Of a stretch of DNA of 64,000 nt, positions 35,302 through 43,557 are shown piece by piece. The notes under the pieces were generated by a model. The model made no database searches, had not been told where the DNA came from, and was given only the letters and a program-made list of their open reading frames with translations. How positions within the stretch are numbered: the stretch's first letter is position 1; every line of letters begins with the position of its first letter. This DNA comes from Enterococcus_K sp051713825 (GTDB taxonomy: Bacteria > Bacillota > Bacilli > Lactobacillales > Enterococcaceae): assembly GCF_051713825.1 (NCBI RefSeq), contig NZ_JBIOQR010000001.1, positions 2,790,001 through 2,854,000 of the forward strand, given 5' to 3'. The position numbers were made by a program, and so were the translations under genes.

Positions 35302-35985
35302 ATGACTAAAAGATTGATGAAGCTAAAAGTAGAAGAGCGTGTGAAACTAGTAGAAAGCTGTCTAAACAATGAACTAAGTCTTTCAGAGGCAGCGAGAGAA
35401 GGAAATGTTTCTTTGCCTACCATTGTCAGATGGTTGAGACTTTATGAAAATGATGGAGGAACAGCCCTATTGACTGCGCCCAAGAATAGGCACTATTCAG
35501 TAGCGTTAAAATTATCCGCCACCATAGATTATCTCAATGGAAAAGGAAGTTACGAGGAATTAGCCAAAACATACAAACTTAGAAGTAGTAGCCAACTAAA
35601 AAAATGGGTACAGGTGTATAATACTCATGGAACCTTCAAATCAGAAAGTGGTGGAAGTTACATGAGAAAAGCAAGAGAAACCTCGACAGAAGAACGTTTA
35701 ACCATCGTCTTAGACTGTCTAACACAAAACAAAAATTATGGTGCAATGGCTTTGAAATACCAAGTTTCTTATCAACAAGTGAGAAATTGGGTCAAAAGAT
35801 ATGAGGAGAAAGGTGCTGCTGGATTAGAAGATCGCAGAGGTCGCCGGATTGGCACACAACCTAGTCGAACACCGGAAGAAGAATTACGAAACCGTCTCGC
35901 ACAATCAGAAAGTAAAAACCGACAACTTCAAATGGAAAATGACTTGTTAAAAAAAGTAAGGGAATTAGAAAGGAAGTGGGAATAA
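35302..35985 (+). CDS. IS3-family transposase OrfA
   Basis: 227 residues with two helix-turn-helix regions (about 8-60 and 130-185) and a C-terminal leucine-zipper-like helix (about 190-225), as in IS150-type OrfA. It binds the IS ends. An A7 run at 35949-35955, read A-AAA-AAA in this frame, allows -1 slippage; the shifted frame is open into OrfB, giving the fused OrfAB transposase. The ribosome site GGGGG is locked in the left-end hairpin. Confidence 0.88.
   Translation: MTKRLMKLKVEERVKLVESCLNNELSLSEAAREGNVSLPTIVRWLRLYENDGGTALLTAPKNRHYSVALKLSATIDYLNGKGSYEELAKTYKLRSSSQLKKWVQVYNTHGTFKSESGGSYMRKARETSTEERLTIVLDCLTQNKNYGAMALKYQVSYQQVRNWVKRYEEKGAAGLEDRRGRRIGTQPSRTPEEELRNRLAQSESKNRQLQMENDLLKKVRELERKWE
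35949..35955 (+). promoter_or_regulatory. Probable -1 programmed frameshift site of the IS3 element
   Basis: Seven A residues in the phase A-AAA-AAA near the end of OrfA; OrfB lies in the -1 frame and the shifted frame has no stop before its GTG at 35976. Confidence 0.65.
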
Positions 35986-36884
35986 GCTTTACCCGACACT
36001 TATTTGAGTATGAAGCTATCAAAAGCTTACACGAAGAGAAAAATTATCCAATTCAGCCAATGTGTCATTTCTTGCATGTTTCTCGTTCTGCCTACTATAA
36101 ATGGTTGAAACATCCTGTAAGTCCCAGAGCCTATTTAAACACTGAGCTTGCCCAAGAAATCAGAAAAATATATGACGAACACCCTGACATGGGCTATCGT
36201 AGACTAGATGATGAAATTAGTACACGCTATCACCACAAGTTCAACGATAAAAGAATCTTGAGAATTTGCCGAGCTTTAGGGATTCAATCGACGATTAAAC
36301 ATTGGGCGAACAGTATCACACGTAGAGGTAAGAGACCTTACCACACGGCAAAAAATGAGTTAAACCGGGATTTTCATGCCGACAAACCAAATGAAAAATG
36401 GTTGACTGATGTTTCTGAATTTAAGTATTACGTTGGTATGGACATACACAAAGTCTATCTTAGCGCTATTCTTGATTTGTATGATCGTCGCATCGTGTCC
36501 TTCGTTATTAGTGACCGTAACGATAATCCGTTGGTCATGAACACTTTTGATCAGGCAATTGCACTAGAACCTCATGCGCATCCTTTGATGCACAGTGACC
36601 GCGGCTTTCAGTACACTAGCCAACAATTTTGTGTACGTTTAAAAAATACAGGAATGAAGCAGAGTATGTCTCGCGTAGCCCATTGTATCGACAACGGACC
36701 AATGGAAGGATTCTGGGGCATGATGAAACGAGAAAAGTATTACGGGCGGAAGTTCACCAACCGTGAAAGCCTAGTATCTATGATTTCTGATTATATAGAT
36801 TACTACAACAACAGAAGATTACAGCGTAAATTATCTGTTATGACACCAATGGCTTATCATCAACACTATCTGGAGGTGGCTTAA
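35976..36884 (+). CDS. IS3-family transposase OrfB (DDE integrase)
   Basis: 302 residues. N-terminal HTH_21-type region (YPIQPMCHFLHVSRSAYYKW), then the rve integrase core with the DDE residues in LTDVSEF, HSDRGFQY and PMEGFWGMMKRE. It overlaps OrfA by 10 bp in the -1 frame and is probably made mainly as an OrfAB fusion. Confidence 0.92.
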   Translation: MGISFTRHLFEYEAIKSLHEEKNYPIQPMCHFLHVSRSAYYKWLKHPVSPRAYLNTELAQEIRKIYDEHPDMGYRRLDDEISTRYHHKFNDKRILRICRALGIQSTIKHWANSITRRGKRPYHTAKNELNRDFHADKPNEKWLTDVSEFKYYVGMDIHKVYLSAILDLYDRRIVSFVISDRNDNPLVMNTFDQAIALEPHAHPLMHSDRGFQYTSQQFCVRLKNTGMKQSMSRVAHCIDNGPMEGFWGMMKREKYYGRKFTNRESLVSMISDYIDYYNNRRLQRKLSVMTPMAYHQHYLEVA

Positions 36885-37135
36885 TCATCCTGGTCGTCTC
36901 ATAAGCGAAATGGGCTTCGTTTCACTTGTGAGACGGACAGGCAAGTTAAGCGGTAGCGCGACTAGTCTTAGAAATAGAAATCAAAAAAGCCTGCCAAAAA
37001 AATGACAGACAATTGATAAAAATTTTATTATTTTTCACTGTCCACTTGACGGGGAGCACACCACAACTTGTAAAGTTATGATCCCAGTCTCTGAAATGAC
37101 TTACGGGGTTATTAAAGACTTTTGACTCTATTCTC

Positions 37136-37699
37136 TTAATACCAGCCGTTTGCTAACCAGAAGGCTTGGGCATTTTCCCATGAACCGTAACGATTTATCA
37201 CATAGTTATCTGCTACACGTTCTTGGTTTTCAGCTGAATAATCTCCGTTTAAATAAGAAGAGTCTAATTGGTAACGACCAATGTATCTTCCGTTTGTTGC
37301 TGAGTAAGAACCACCTGATTCTTTTTGAGCGATCCATTCTTTTGCAGAAGAAGTTGTTGCAGCTGGTGTTTCTTGTGCAGGTGCAGTGTATTCTTCTGTG
37401 TAAGAAGGTTCAGTAGCTGTTTCTTGTTTTTGAGTAGCTGCTTCGACTACTTCTCCATCATTTGTAGGAATGATTAATTCTTGTCCTGCAATGATTAAAT
37501 TAATGTTTGTAATTTCATTTTTTTCTGCAATAGATTGAATAAAGTTACTATCATCAGAATATTTTGCAGATATTGTTGATAGTGTATCTCCTGATTGAAC
37601 TGTATATGAAGTATCTGCATATGCATTTGCTGTACCTAAAGCTACGGTAACTCCTGCTGCTAATGTTGCGCCTAATAAAAGTGTTTTAAGTGATTTCAT
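37136..37699 (-). CDS. Secreted LysM protein with transglycosylase-like C-terminal domain
   Basis: 187 residues. Signal peptide about 1-28 (cleavage after AYA), one LysM domain about 31-76 (YTVQSGDTLSTISAKY), a Thr/Glu/Ala-rich linker (80-117), and a C-terminal domain starting EWIAQKESGGSYSATNG whose Glu fits the catalytic residue of IsaA/SceD-type lytic transglycosylases or resuscitation-factor-like enzymes, ending in a short Trp-rich tail. It probably binds and trims peptidoglycan at the cell surface. Confidence 0.85.
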   Translation of the reverse strand: MKSLKTLLLGATLAAGVTVALGTANAYADTSYTVQSGDTLSTISAKYSDDSNFIQSIAEKNEITNINLIIAGQELIIPTNDGEVVEAATQKQETATEPSYTEEYTAPAQETPAATTSSAKEWIAQKESGGSYSATNGRYIGRYQLDSSYLNGDYSAENQERVADNYVINRYGSWENAQAFWLANGWY

Positions 37700-38115
37700 G
37701 TAAACATTCTCCTTTTCTTTGTCGTCTGTCTTTCCTAACGACAGGTATCACTTTAACATCGGAAAATATTTCATAGGTGATAAAATTGTGACATTTGATT
37801 GCAAAACAATGATTATTTTATCTTTTGTAACAGACATCTCAGAAACGCCGTCATATCAACGTTTTTTTAAATTATAGAATTTTTGAAAAAGTAAAAAAAG
37901 TAGGAAAATCAAAGTATCTTCAAAAAAGAGTCCCTGCTTTCCTTATTATATGTTGAATTTTACAGAATAATTTCATGATTTTTTGTCGTTTTTGACTATT
38001 TTTTTTACTTAAAACCAATCATTGATTCTTTTAGGAAATGAAAAAACACTAGGAATGCCAACGCTTTCAACGATAACTTATGTTCTAATTAACTAACTTT
38101 TCCATGATTTTTTGC
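37700..38115. other. Long upstream region of the LysM gene
   Basis: About 415 bp, very AT-rich, without a credible gene on either strand. It should hold the LysM-gene promoter. Confidence 0.4.
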
Positions 38116-38147
38116 AAAAAAAAGAGTAAGACTTTTTTGTCCTACTC
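38116..38147 (-). terminator. Terminator of the DUF2798 gene
   Basis: On the minus strand GAGTAGGAC (38147-38139) pairs with GTCTTACTC (38132-38124) through one G-T pair, followed by eight T. Confidence 0.8.
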
Positions 38148-38166
38148 CCTGTTTCTATTTAATAGA

Positions 38167-38625
38167 TTATGATTGTACTGCTTGTCTCTTTTGATAGCTT
38201 CCCAAAATAAACCTTGAGATAGGTCCAACAACTAATAATTGTAGAGGTAAGGCTGCAATAAAATTGAATCCAATTGCTTCAAGATAAAGTTTCCCCATAT
38301 CCTCTTGAATCCCTCCTTCAAAAACAACTCCGAAAAGCGACATACATAAAACCATACCTGTTACCATAAGCGTTGAAATGGTTAGGATCATATAAATCAT
38401 TTTTTCGCGACTAATTGGTAACTTAAAAGCAATCCCTTTTGCAATTTTTCCAACAACCCATGTATCTAGAATAAAAGCAACAATAATTCCTGGAACTAAC
38501 CCTCCGAACAAACTCCCCCATGTAAATGCGTTATGTAGTAATAAATTATAAGCACTCATTCCAAAAACCATCATAAAACACATAATTGAAGTGAATAGAA
38601 TACTTTCTTTTTTTGATTTTGGCAC
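38167..38625 (-). CDS. DUF2798-family membrane protein
   Basis: About 152 residues from a GTG at 38625 with GGAGG eight bases upstream; an ATG at 38652 is also in frame but with a weaker site. Four membrane helices in two similar pairs (around 10-55 and 75-145), as in proteins with two DUF2798 units. Function unknown. Confidence 0.75.
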   Translation of the reverse strand: MPKSKKESILFTSIMCFMMVFGMSAYNLLLHNAFTWGSLFGGLVPGIIVAFILDTWVVGKIAKGIAFKLPISREKMIYMILTISTLMVTGMVLCMSLFGVVFEGGIQEDMGKLYLEAIGFNFIAALPLQLLVVGPISRFILGSYQKRQAVQS

Positions 38626-38652
38626 GTTATTTCCTCCTTTTTTTTGCGACAT

Positions 38653-38972
38653 CTAAAATCCTATCATAAAAAAAATTTCTTCGTAAGTTTTTTCTGAGAA
38701 TTTCACGAACTTTTTTCCAGATACACACTTTGGAGTGGCTTATTTTTCAGATTGAGAAAACTAACGACCATTTTTCGTCTATATTTCTTATTATATAGAA
38801 GGAAACTATCAAAAAAGTAAATTTGACGTGTTATAAATCCTCAACAAACTTTTATAAAAGTTGTTTATCCGTATGTCTATCTAAAAATCCCAATCAAAAA
38901 TCGGAGGGATTATTTTACTTATCATATTGACAAACATAACATTCAACCCATCTTCTGACTATTTTGACCAAT
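38653..38972. other. Intergenic gap between the csp terminator and the DUF2798 gene
   Basis: About 320 bp, AT-rich, no gene seen. AATCCC/GGGATT (about 38885-38910) is the only noticeable small inverted repeat. Confidence 0.4.
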
Positions 38973-39001
38973 AAAAAAAGCAACCCTCTAAAGGATTGCT
39001 T
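38973..39001 (-). terminator. Terminator of the cold-shock gene
   Basis: On the minus strand AAGCAATCC pairs with GGGTTGCTT, followed by seven T. Confidence 0.8.
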
Positions 39002-39014
39002 AAATAGTTAAAAA

Positions 39015-39215
39015 TTAACCTTTTTGGATGTTAGTTGCTTGTAAGCCACGTTGACCTTCTTCAACATCGAAAGTCACTGCTTGACCTTCGTCTAAAGTTT
39101 TGAAGCCGTCGCCTTGGATAGCTGAGAAGTGTGCAAACACGTCAGTTCCGTCTTCTTGAGTAATAAATCCAAAACCTTTGTCTGCGTTAAACCATTTCAC
39201 TGTACCTGTATTCAT
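39015..39215 (-). CDS. Cold-shock protein (CspA family)
   Basis: 66 residues from the ATG at 39215 (GGAGG upstream). RNP1 KGFGFI and RNP2 VFAHF are intact. It is a single-strand RNA/DNA chaperone. The 117-bp leader between promoter and start contains an ATACGC/GCGTAT stem near 39236-39270, as expected for temperature-responsive csp leaders. Numbered paralogue not assignable. Confidence 0.95.
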   Translation of the reverse strand: MNTGTVKWFNADKGFGFITQEDGTDVFAHFSAIQGDGFKTLDEGQAVTFDVEEGQRGLQATNIQKG

Positions 39216-39331
39216 AATGTATTCCTCCATTTGTGCATACGCACGAATTATTTGCAATACTTTTGCGTATAAAAAAAGAGGAACTGAACCACTCATACGA
39301 ATGAATTAGCCTATTTATTTATTCAACAACT

Positions 39332-39361
39332 ATACTACATCAGTGAGTGTATCACGTACAA
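39332..39361 (-). promoter_or_regulatory. Promoter of the cold-shock gene
   Basis: Minus-strand -35 TTGTAC (39361-39356) and -10 TAGTAT (39337-39332), 18-bp spacing, with a long leader before the csp start. Confidence 0.5.
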
Positions 39362-39386
39362 CAACAAAAGTAAAGGGATTACCCTC

Positions 39387-40532
39387 TTATTCTTTCATAA
39401 AGATGGAAAGAGCCATTTTAATCTCTGTTTTAACCTCTTCCTCCTGTTCTTCTTCTAACCAACTAGTTAATCGAGGTTGCCAAATATCGCGTTCTTTTCG
39501 CCCCAATTTGCCAATCGCCCAAGCGGCTGTTCCGCGAATCACTGGCCGAACATCATGGGCTGCTTGCCAAATTTCAGGTAAAGCCGTTCGATCACCTAAG
39601 TTTGCTAAAGCAATAATCGCGTTTCTTTGCAAAGGTTTCTTACCACGCCAAGAACCTGCTAAATGACCAAACTTTTCTTTGAAGTCTTTATTAGATAGCG
39701 ACAGCATCGGTTTTAATTTCGGATAAACGACCTCTATCTCTGGCTCCATTTCCTCATGAAAATGAAAATCTTTTCCCTTATTGTATGGGCAAACTAACTG
39801 ACAAATATCGCAGCCATAAATTACATTATGCATCTTTTTTCGATATTCTTCAGGCATCATACCCTTTGTTTGTGTCTGATAAGACAAACAACGCTGCGCA
39901 TTCATACGGCCATCGCCAAGTAAGGCCGAAGTAGGGCAAGCCGTAATACAACGGGTGCACTCCCCGCAACCAAAAGGTACAGGTTCGTCTGGTTCTAAAC
40001 GAATATTAGTGACAATTTCACCCAAATAAACAAATGAACCATATTCTTCGGTAATCAACAGACCATTTCGCCCAATAAATCCAAGTCCGGCACGTTGGGC
40101 CACTGCAACATCAACCAATTCCCCTGTATCAACCTGTGGAGCAAATCGCCAGTCCTGTGCTTCTGTTTGATTGACCGCTTCTTCTTTAATGAACTCGATT
40201 AATTTGGCTAGACGATCTCTCAGAATATCATGGTAGTCAATCCCCCATGAAGCTCTAGCAAACTGTCCTCTTTTCTCATCACGAGGCGCTTTTTCACGAG
40301 CTCTTGTCGGGTATGCCAGCGCAATAGAAATAATCGTCTGAGGATTCTCAAACGTCCGTTCCAAATACAAACGCTCTTCAATCACCGGATGTTCAAATCC
40401 TGAAGTATGACCGTTTGCTTTTTGTTCTCTCAAAGATTCTTCTAAATAATCAAATGGTTCAGCCGAAGCGAAGCCAATTTTATCAATTCCCAATTGCTTA
40501 CTTTGAGCAATGATTTTTTCTTTTAAGTTCAT
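39387..40532 (-). CDS. queG: Epoxyqueuosine reductase QueG
   Basis: 381 residues. Cobalamin-binding reductase core with two 4Fe-4S motifs, CGECTRCITACP and CDICQLVCPYNKG, and a C-terminal HEAT-like repeat (about 300-360). It makes the last step of queuosine formation in tRNA. A hairpin AAAGTGGC/GCCACCTTT (about 40559-40593) lies in its leader region. Confidence 0.94.
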   Translation of the reverse strand: MNLKEKIIAQSKQLGIDKIGFASAEPFDYLEESLREQKANGHTSGFEHPVIEERLYLERTFENPQTIISIALAYPTRAREKAPRDEKRGQFARASWGIDYHDILRDRLAKLIEFIKEEAVNQTEAQDWRFAPQVDTGELVDVAVAQRAGLGFIGRNGLLITEEYGSFVYLGEIVTNIRLEPDEPVPFGCGECTRCITACPTSALLGDGRMNAQRCLSYQTQTKGMMPEEYRKKMHNVIYGCDICQLVCPYNKGKDFHFHEEMEPEIEVVYPKLKPMLSLSNKDFKEKFGHLAGSWRGKKPLQRNAIIALANLGDRTALPEIWQAAHDVRPVIRGTAAWAIGKLGRKERDIWQPRLTSWLEEEQEEEVKTEIKMALSIFMKE

Positions 40533-40749
40533 TTGTTCTATCGACTTCCTTCTATAGAAAAGGTGGCCTGCATCTATCTACTAAGCCACTTTATTAATTT
40601 AAGCAGGGGTTCACTTTTATCTGGTTCCATTATACACTAACTACTCCTTCAGATGAACGTTCGTCCTCCGTTTATCAGTGAATCATTTATTTTTTTCTAT
40701 CCATCAAATAAAATCAACTACACGATTTCAGTGAAGCGACCGTTCGGCC

Positions 40750-40793
40750 AAAAAACGCCCAACTCCTCTGCTTGTAGACAGGGTTGGGCGTTT
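40750..40793 (-). terminator. Terminator of the 268-residue unknown gene
   Basis: AAACGCCCAAC (40753-40763) pairs with GTTGGGCGTTT (40783-40793); on the minus strand the stem leads into six T. Confidence 0.85.
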
Positions 40794-40805
40794 GATTCAA
40801 TGAGA

Positions 40806-41612
40806 TTAGCGGATGTACAAACCATATTCCAGTCCGCGTTTGGGATGGTTTATTTTTAAAAACTGGAGATTCTTTTCTTTAACTTCCCCTCTTGCCAATA
40901 AAAACAATGCTTCTCTATAGGTCGTCCAATAATCTGCTGAGGAACCTTTTTTCTCATCTGGTAGAACCTCAAAAAAATTATAAGAAACCAGTTTGGAGTT
41001 GATAATCTTATAAAAGACATCTGCTTGAATATCTGACATAGTGGTAAAATCCAAATAATGATTCGGATTGTCTTTAGTAATCTGACGTTGTTGTTCATAA
41101 GATAGCGTCTCTAATCTATCGGGACGTGCATTCTTTGTCAATTGATTATGCAAAATATTCACAAAAGGATTGTCTGCAACAAACTGTCCTTGATAAATAT
41201 TTTCACGTAAGGAATTTAGCGTTTGAGTCATACTTGTTTCACCTAAAATATAAGGCCATAGTCGATTGTGGAAAGTCTCACCTTGTTTGGCAACCGCTCC
41301 AGAGATAAACCCAGAAGCAGACACACAAATAAAATAGTCAATAGAAGCTTGCTCGCTGAGATGATTGACTTCACCCCAACTCCAATAGCTATCAACATCA
41401 ATCCCATTCACTACCAATTGTTGATGAGACCAGACAGCTTTTTTCTGATCGTTTAACCAATCATATTCTTTTTCCGCTTCTTTAAACAATTGATTTGTTT
41501 CTTCAATTAATTTATTGATGCGGGGCTTTTCTTGACGCTTCACTTCTGCTTTACCGTATGTATCTGAAACCACATTAACTAAGGTCTGATAATAAGCATG
41601 TTGCTTATCCAT
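40806..41612 (-). CDS. Uncharacterised 268-residue protein
   Basis: No family recognised. Soluble, mixed helix/strand, with an N-terminal charged helical region (20-60) and a central stretch (about 75-125, ending HNRLWPYILGE) that may form a small folded domain. Good ribosome site (AAGGAGGAG) and a strong terminator indicate a real, single-gene unit. Confidence 0.65.
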   Translation of the reverse strand: MDKQHAYYQTLVNVVSDTYGKAEVKRQEKPRINKLIEETNQLFKEAEKEYDWLNDQKKAVWSHQQLVVNGIDVDSYWSWGEVNHLSEQASIDYFICVSASGFISGAVAKQGETFHNRLWPYILGETSMTQTLNSLRENIYQGQFVADNPFVNILHNQLTKNARPDRLETLSYEQQRQITKDNPNHYLDFTTMSDIQADVFYKIINSKLVSYNFFEVLPDEKKGSSADYWTTYREALFLLARGEVKEKNLQFLKINHPKRGLEYGLYIR

Positions 41613-41779
41613 AAAACTCCTCCTTACTATCTAACAATAGAAAAATCCTCTTCTAGTATAGCAAACTTTTACTAAATGTACGAATTTCTCAAAAGATACA
41701 TAAATTTTTGATTTCTTATCTTGGCAAGTTATACCCTATATTCCATTTGCTGTTCCTTTAACATGGAAAAAAAGAGCTA

Positions 41780-41788
41780 GACCAAAGT
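41780..41788. repeat. Left target-site duplication of the IS1182 element
   Basis: GACCAAAGT, repeated exactly at 43530-43538 immediately after the right end of the element. Confidence 0.85.
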
Positions 41789-43529
41789 GAGGCTGCTGAA
41801 AAACACTCACAAAAAAACAGTGGAATTCTTCAAAAAAAAAGAATTTCACTGTTTTTTGTGTATTTTCATAATAATAAAGGGAATCTACCCTCTATTTCCC
41901 CGTATTTTCCTTTTCTAACTTGATAATTCGTTTCATATTAGCTAAAAACAGCGTACTCGCCCCTTGGATGGTCATCCCTAATAGACCACAGCTTTGTGCG
42001 GTTCCATAATTGTATCGACCTTTCAACTCCGCATTCTTAGCCTCTATTTTATACCGCTCTTTATAAAGCTCTTTAAATTCTTCGGTTTCCATATAATCCA
42101 TATGAGCGATATGTGTATCTGACTTTATTTTTACTGAGAAAGTTTTTGTTTTCGCTCCATCAGTATAACAACCCTCGCGAAACGGACATCTTTTGCATTT
42201 TTCCACGTCAAAGAAATAGGCCTCTACACGCGAGTCTACTCCCTTTTTATCGCATTTACTTCCTGACTTTCTCTTTTTAATTGCCATGTGTCCTGCTAGG
42301 CAAACATACATTTCTGCATCTTTATTGTACGCGAATTTATCCTTGTTTTTTCCATTCCCATGAGTGACTGACTTACTTAACTTCGATACTAGTTTCATTC
42401 CGTTTGCTTTTGCGTAATTCAAATTATCCGTCTCTGAATACGCACCATCTCCAATAATTGCCTTGACTTCAATCCCTGCATGTTGGCTTTTTTCGACGAG
42501 TGTCTTCATTTCTTTGCCGTCAGGTTTTTCGCCACTGGTAATCGTCGCGGCTGTAACGATTCGTTCAGGAGTTAAAGCAAGGTGTGTTTTGTAGCCAAAA
42601 AAAGCGGTGTCCGCCGTCTTATGCCCAACTTTTGCCTCTTGATCTTTAGAAAATTCAAACGCTCCCTCTGTTTCTTCGATGCCTTCTTTTAAGTAATTCA
42701 TTCGCTCCATCACGGCTGTGCAGTTATCAAAACCACCCTCTGTTTCAATCACTTTTATCACTTCATTTGCATAGTGGAGGGTGTCTTCAAGGATCCCCGT
42801 ATGTTCCTTTTTCTTTGGCATTTTTTCTTTCATTTGAGGGGCAACAGCATACACGGCTTTTCTTACTTCTTTCGCTCGTTTGATAATTTCTTCTCTTGGC
42901 GAAACGTGTTGGAACATGGCATTCGAGTGGGTAGAATCTTGAATTAATTTATTTTCCACTTCAATTACGCCTTTGTCCAAGGCGATTTCGACAGTTTTTG
43001 TGAGAAGTAAGTCCAATAGATTCGTATTTTTCAAGCGTAGGTGACGGAACTTAGAAAGTAAGCTAGGAGCCATAAATTCAGTTTCTTCTGGTTCATATTC
43101 TAGGAAGTATTTCATTTGCATATCCGTACGTAAACGAGCAATCAAATCGCGGTCTGATAGCTTATACGAGGTTTTTAATAAGATTAGTTTAAAGAGGAGA
43201 ATGGGGCATTCAGCTGGCCGACCAGCTGTTTCTGAATAATTTTGTTTTACTTCAGCATAAATAAAAGAAAAATCAACCGTTTCATTGATTTGTCTCCAAA
43301 AATTATCCTTTTCAATCAAAATATCATATAAACCTGAATACATGCCTACTTCTAAGCTCGTTTGACGTCCCTTATCTAGCATTTAAAACACTCCTTCCAC
43401 TTCTTCTATTATACCAATAAATGGCTATACAATGGGTTTTTTATACAAAAAAAAAGAAAAATAGACGTTTTCTCAACCACTATTTTTCTTTATTTTTGTA
43501 AAATTGTCAGAGACTTTTTCAGCAGCCTC
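41789..43529 (-). mobile_element. IS1182-family insertion sequence, intact
   Basis: 1741 bp with 15-bp perfect terminal inverted repeats GAGGCTGCTGAAAAA at both ends and a 9-bp target duplication GACCAAAGT. One transposase gene. A terminator (41809-41860; AAAAAACAGTG/CACTGTTTTTT) ends the transposase transcript at the left end; an AAAGAAAAATAG/CTATTTTTCTTT stem upstream of the transposase (about 43452-43491) blocks read-through from outside. The element lies inside the terminator of the lipoprotein gene at 43558. Confidence 0.9.
41892..43382 (-). CDS. IS1182-family DDE transposase
   Basis: 496 residues. N-terminal DUF772-type domain (about 35-120) and a DDE catalytic domain; IIGDGAYSE carries an acidic catalytic residue and RYKIEAKNAELKGRYNYG carries the late Glu region. 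CKRCPFREGC is the small Cys cluster usual in this family. Full length and apparently functional. Confidence 0.93.
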   Translation of the reverse strand: MLDKGRQTSLEVGMYSGLYDILIEKDNFWRQINETVDFSFIYAEVKQNYSETAGRPAECPILLFKLILLKTSYKLSDRDLIARLRTDMQMKYFLEYEPEETEFMAPSLLSKFRHLRLKNTNLLDLLLTKTVEIALDKGVIEVENKLIQDSTHSNAMFQHVSPREEIIKRAKEVRKAVYAVAPQMKEKMPKKKEHTGILEDTLHYANEVIKVIETEGGFDNCTAVMERMNYLKEGIEETEGAFEFSKDQEAKVGHKTADTAFFGYKTHLALTPERIVTAATITSGEKPDGKEMKTLVEKSQHAGIEVKAIIGDGAYSETDNLNYAKANGMKLVSKLSKSVTHGNGKNKDKFAYNKDAEMYVCLAGHMAIKKRKSGSKCDKKGVDSRVEAYFFDVEKCKRCPFREGCYTDGAKTKTFSVKIKSDTHIAHMDYMETEEFKELYKERYKIEAKNAELKGRYNYGTAQSCGLLGMTIQGASTLFLANMKRIIKLEKENTGK

Positions 43530-43538
43530 GACCAAAGT
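43530..43538. repeat. Right target-site duplication of the IS1182 element
   Basis: GACCAAAGT, identical to 41780-41788. The restored pre-insertion site pairs AAAAAAGAGC (ending 41777) with GCTCTTTTTT (43541-43550). Confidence 0.85.
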
Positions 43539-43557
43539 CCGCTCTTTTTTGTCGTTC

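Larger units (their letters stand above)
35240..37063 (+). mobile_element. IS3-family (IS150-like) insertion sequence
   Basis: Two overlapping transposase frames bounded by imperfect inverted repeats of about 39 bp: left end TGATATGCTACCCCTATA, right end (reverse complement) TGGTGTGCTCCCCGTCAA, about 70% identical over 39 bases. Length 1824 bp. A clear target duplication is not seen. A hairpin (ACCCCTATAC 35249-35258 with GTATAGGGGGT 35284-35294) covers the ribosome site of the first frame, a usual guard against read-through expression. A second stem (CGTCTCA/TGAGACG, 36895-36935) lies after the second frame. Looks intact. Confidence 0.85.

Noticed and set aside
35240..37063. Target-site duplication of the IS3 element
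   Set aside because: Bases next to the ends (CATAA and CAACT) do not match convincingly.
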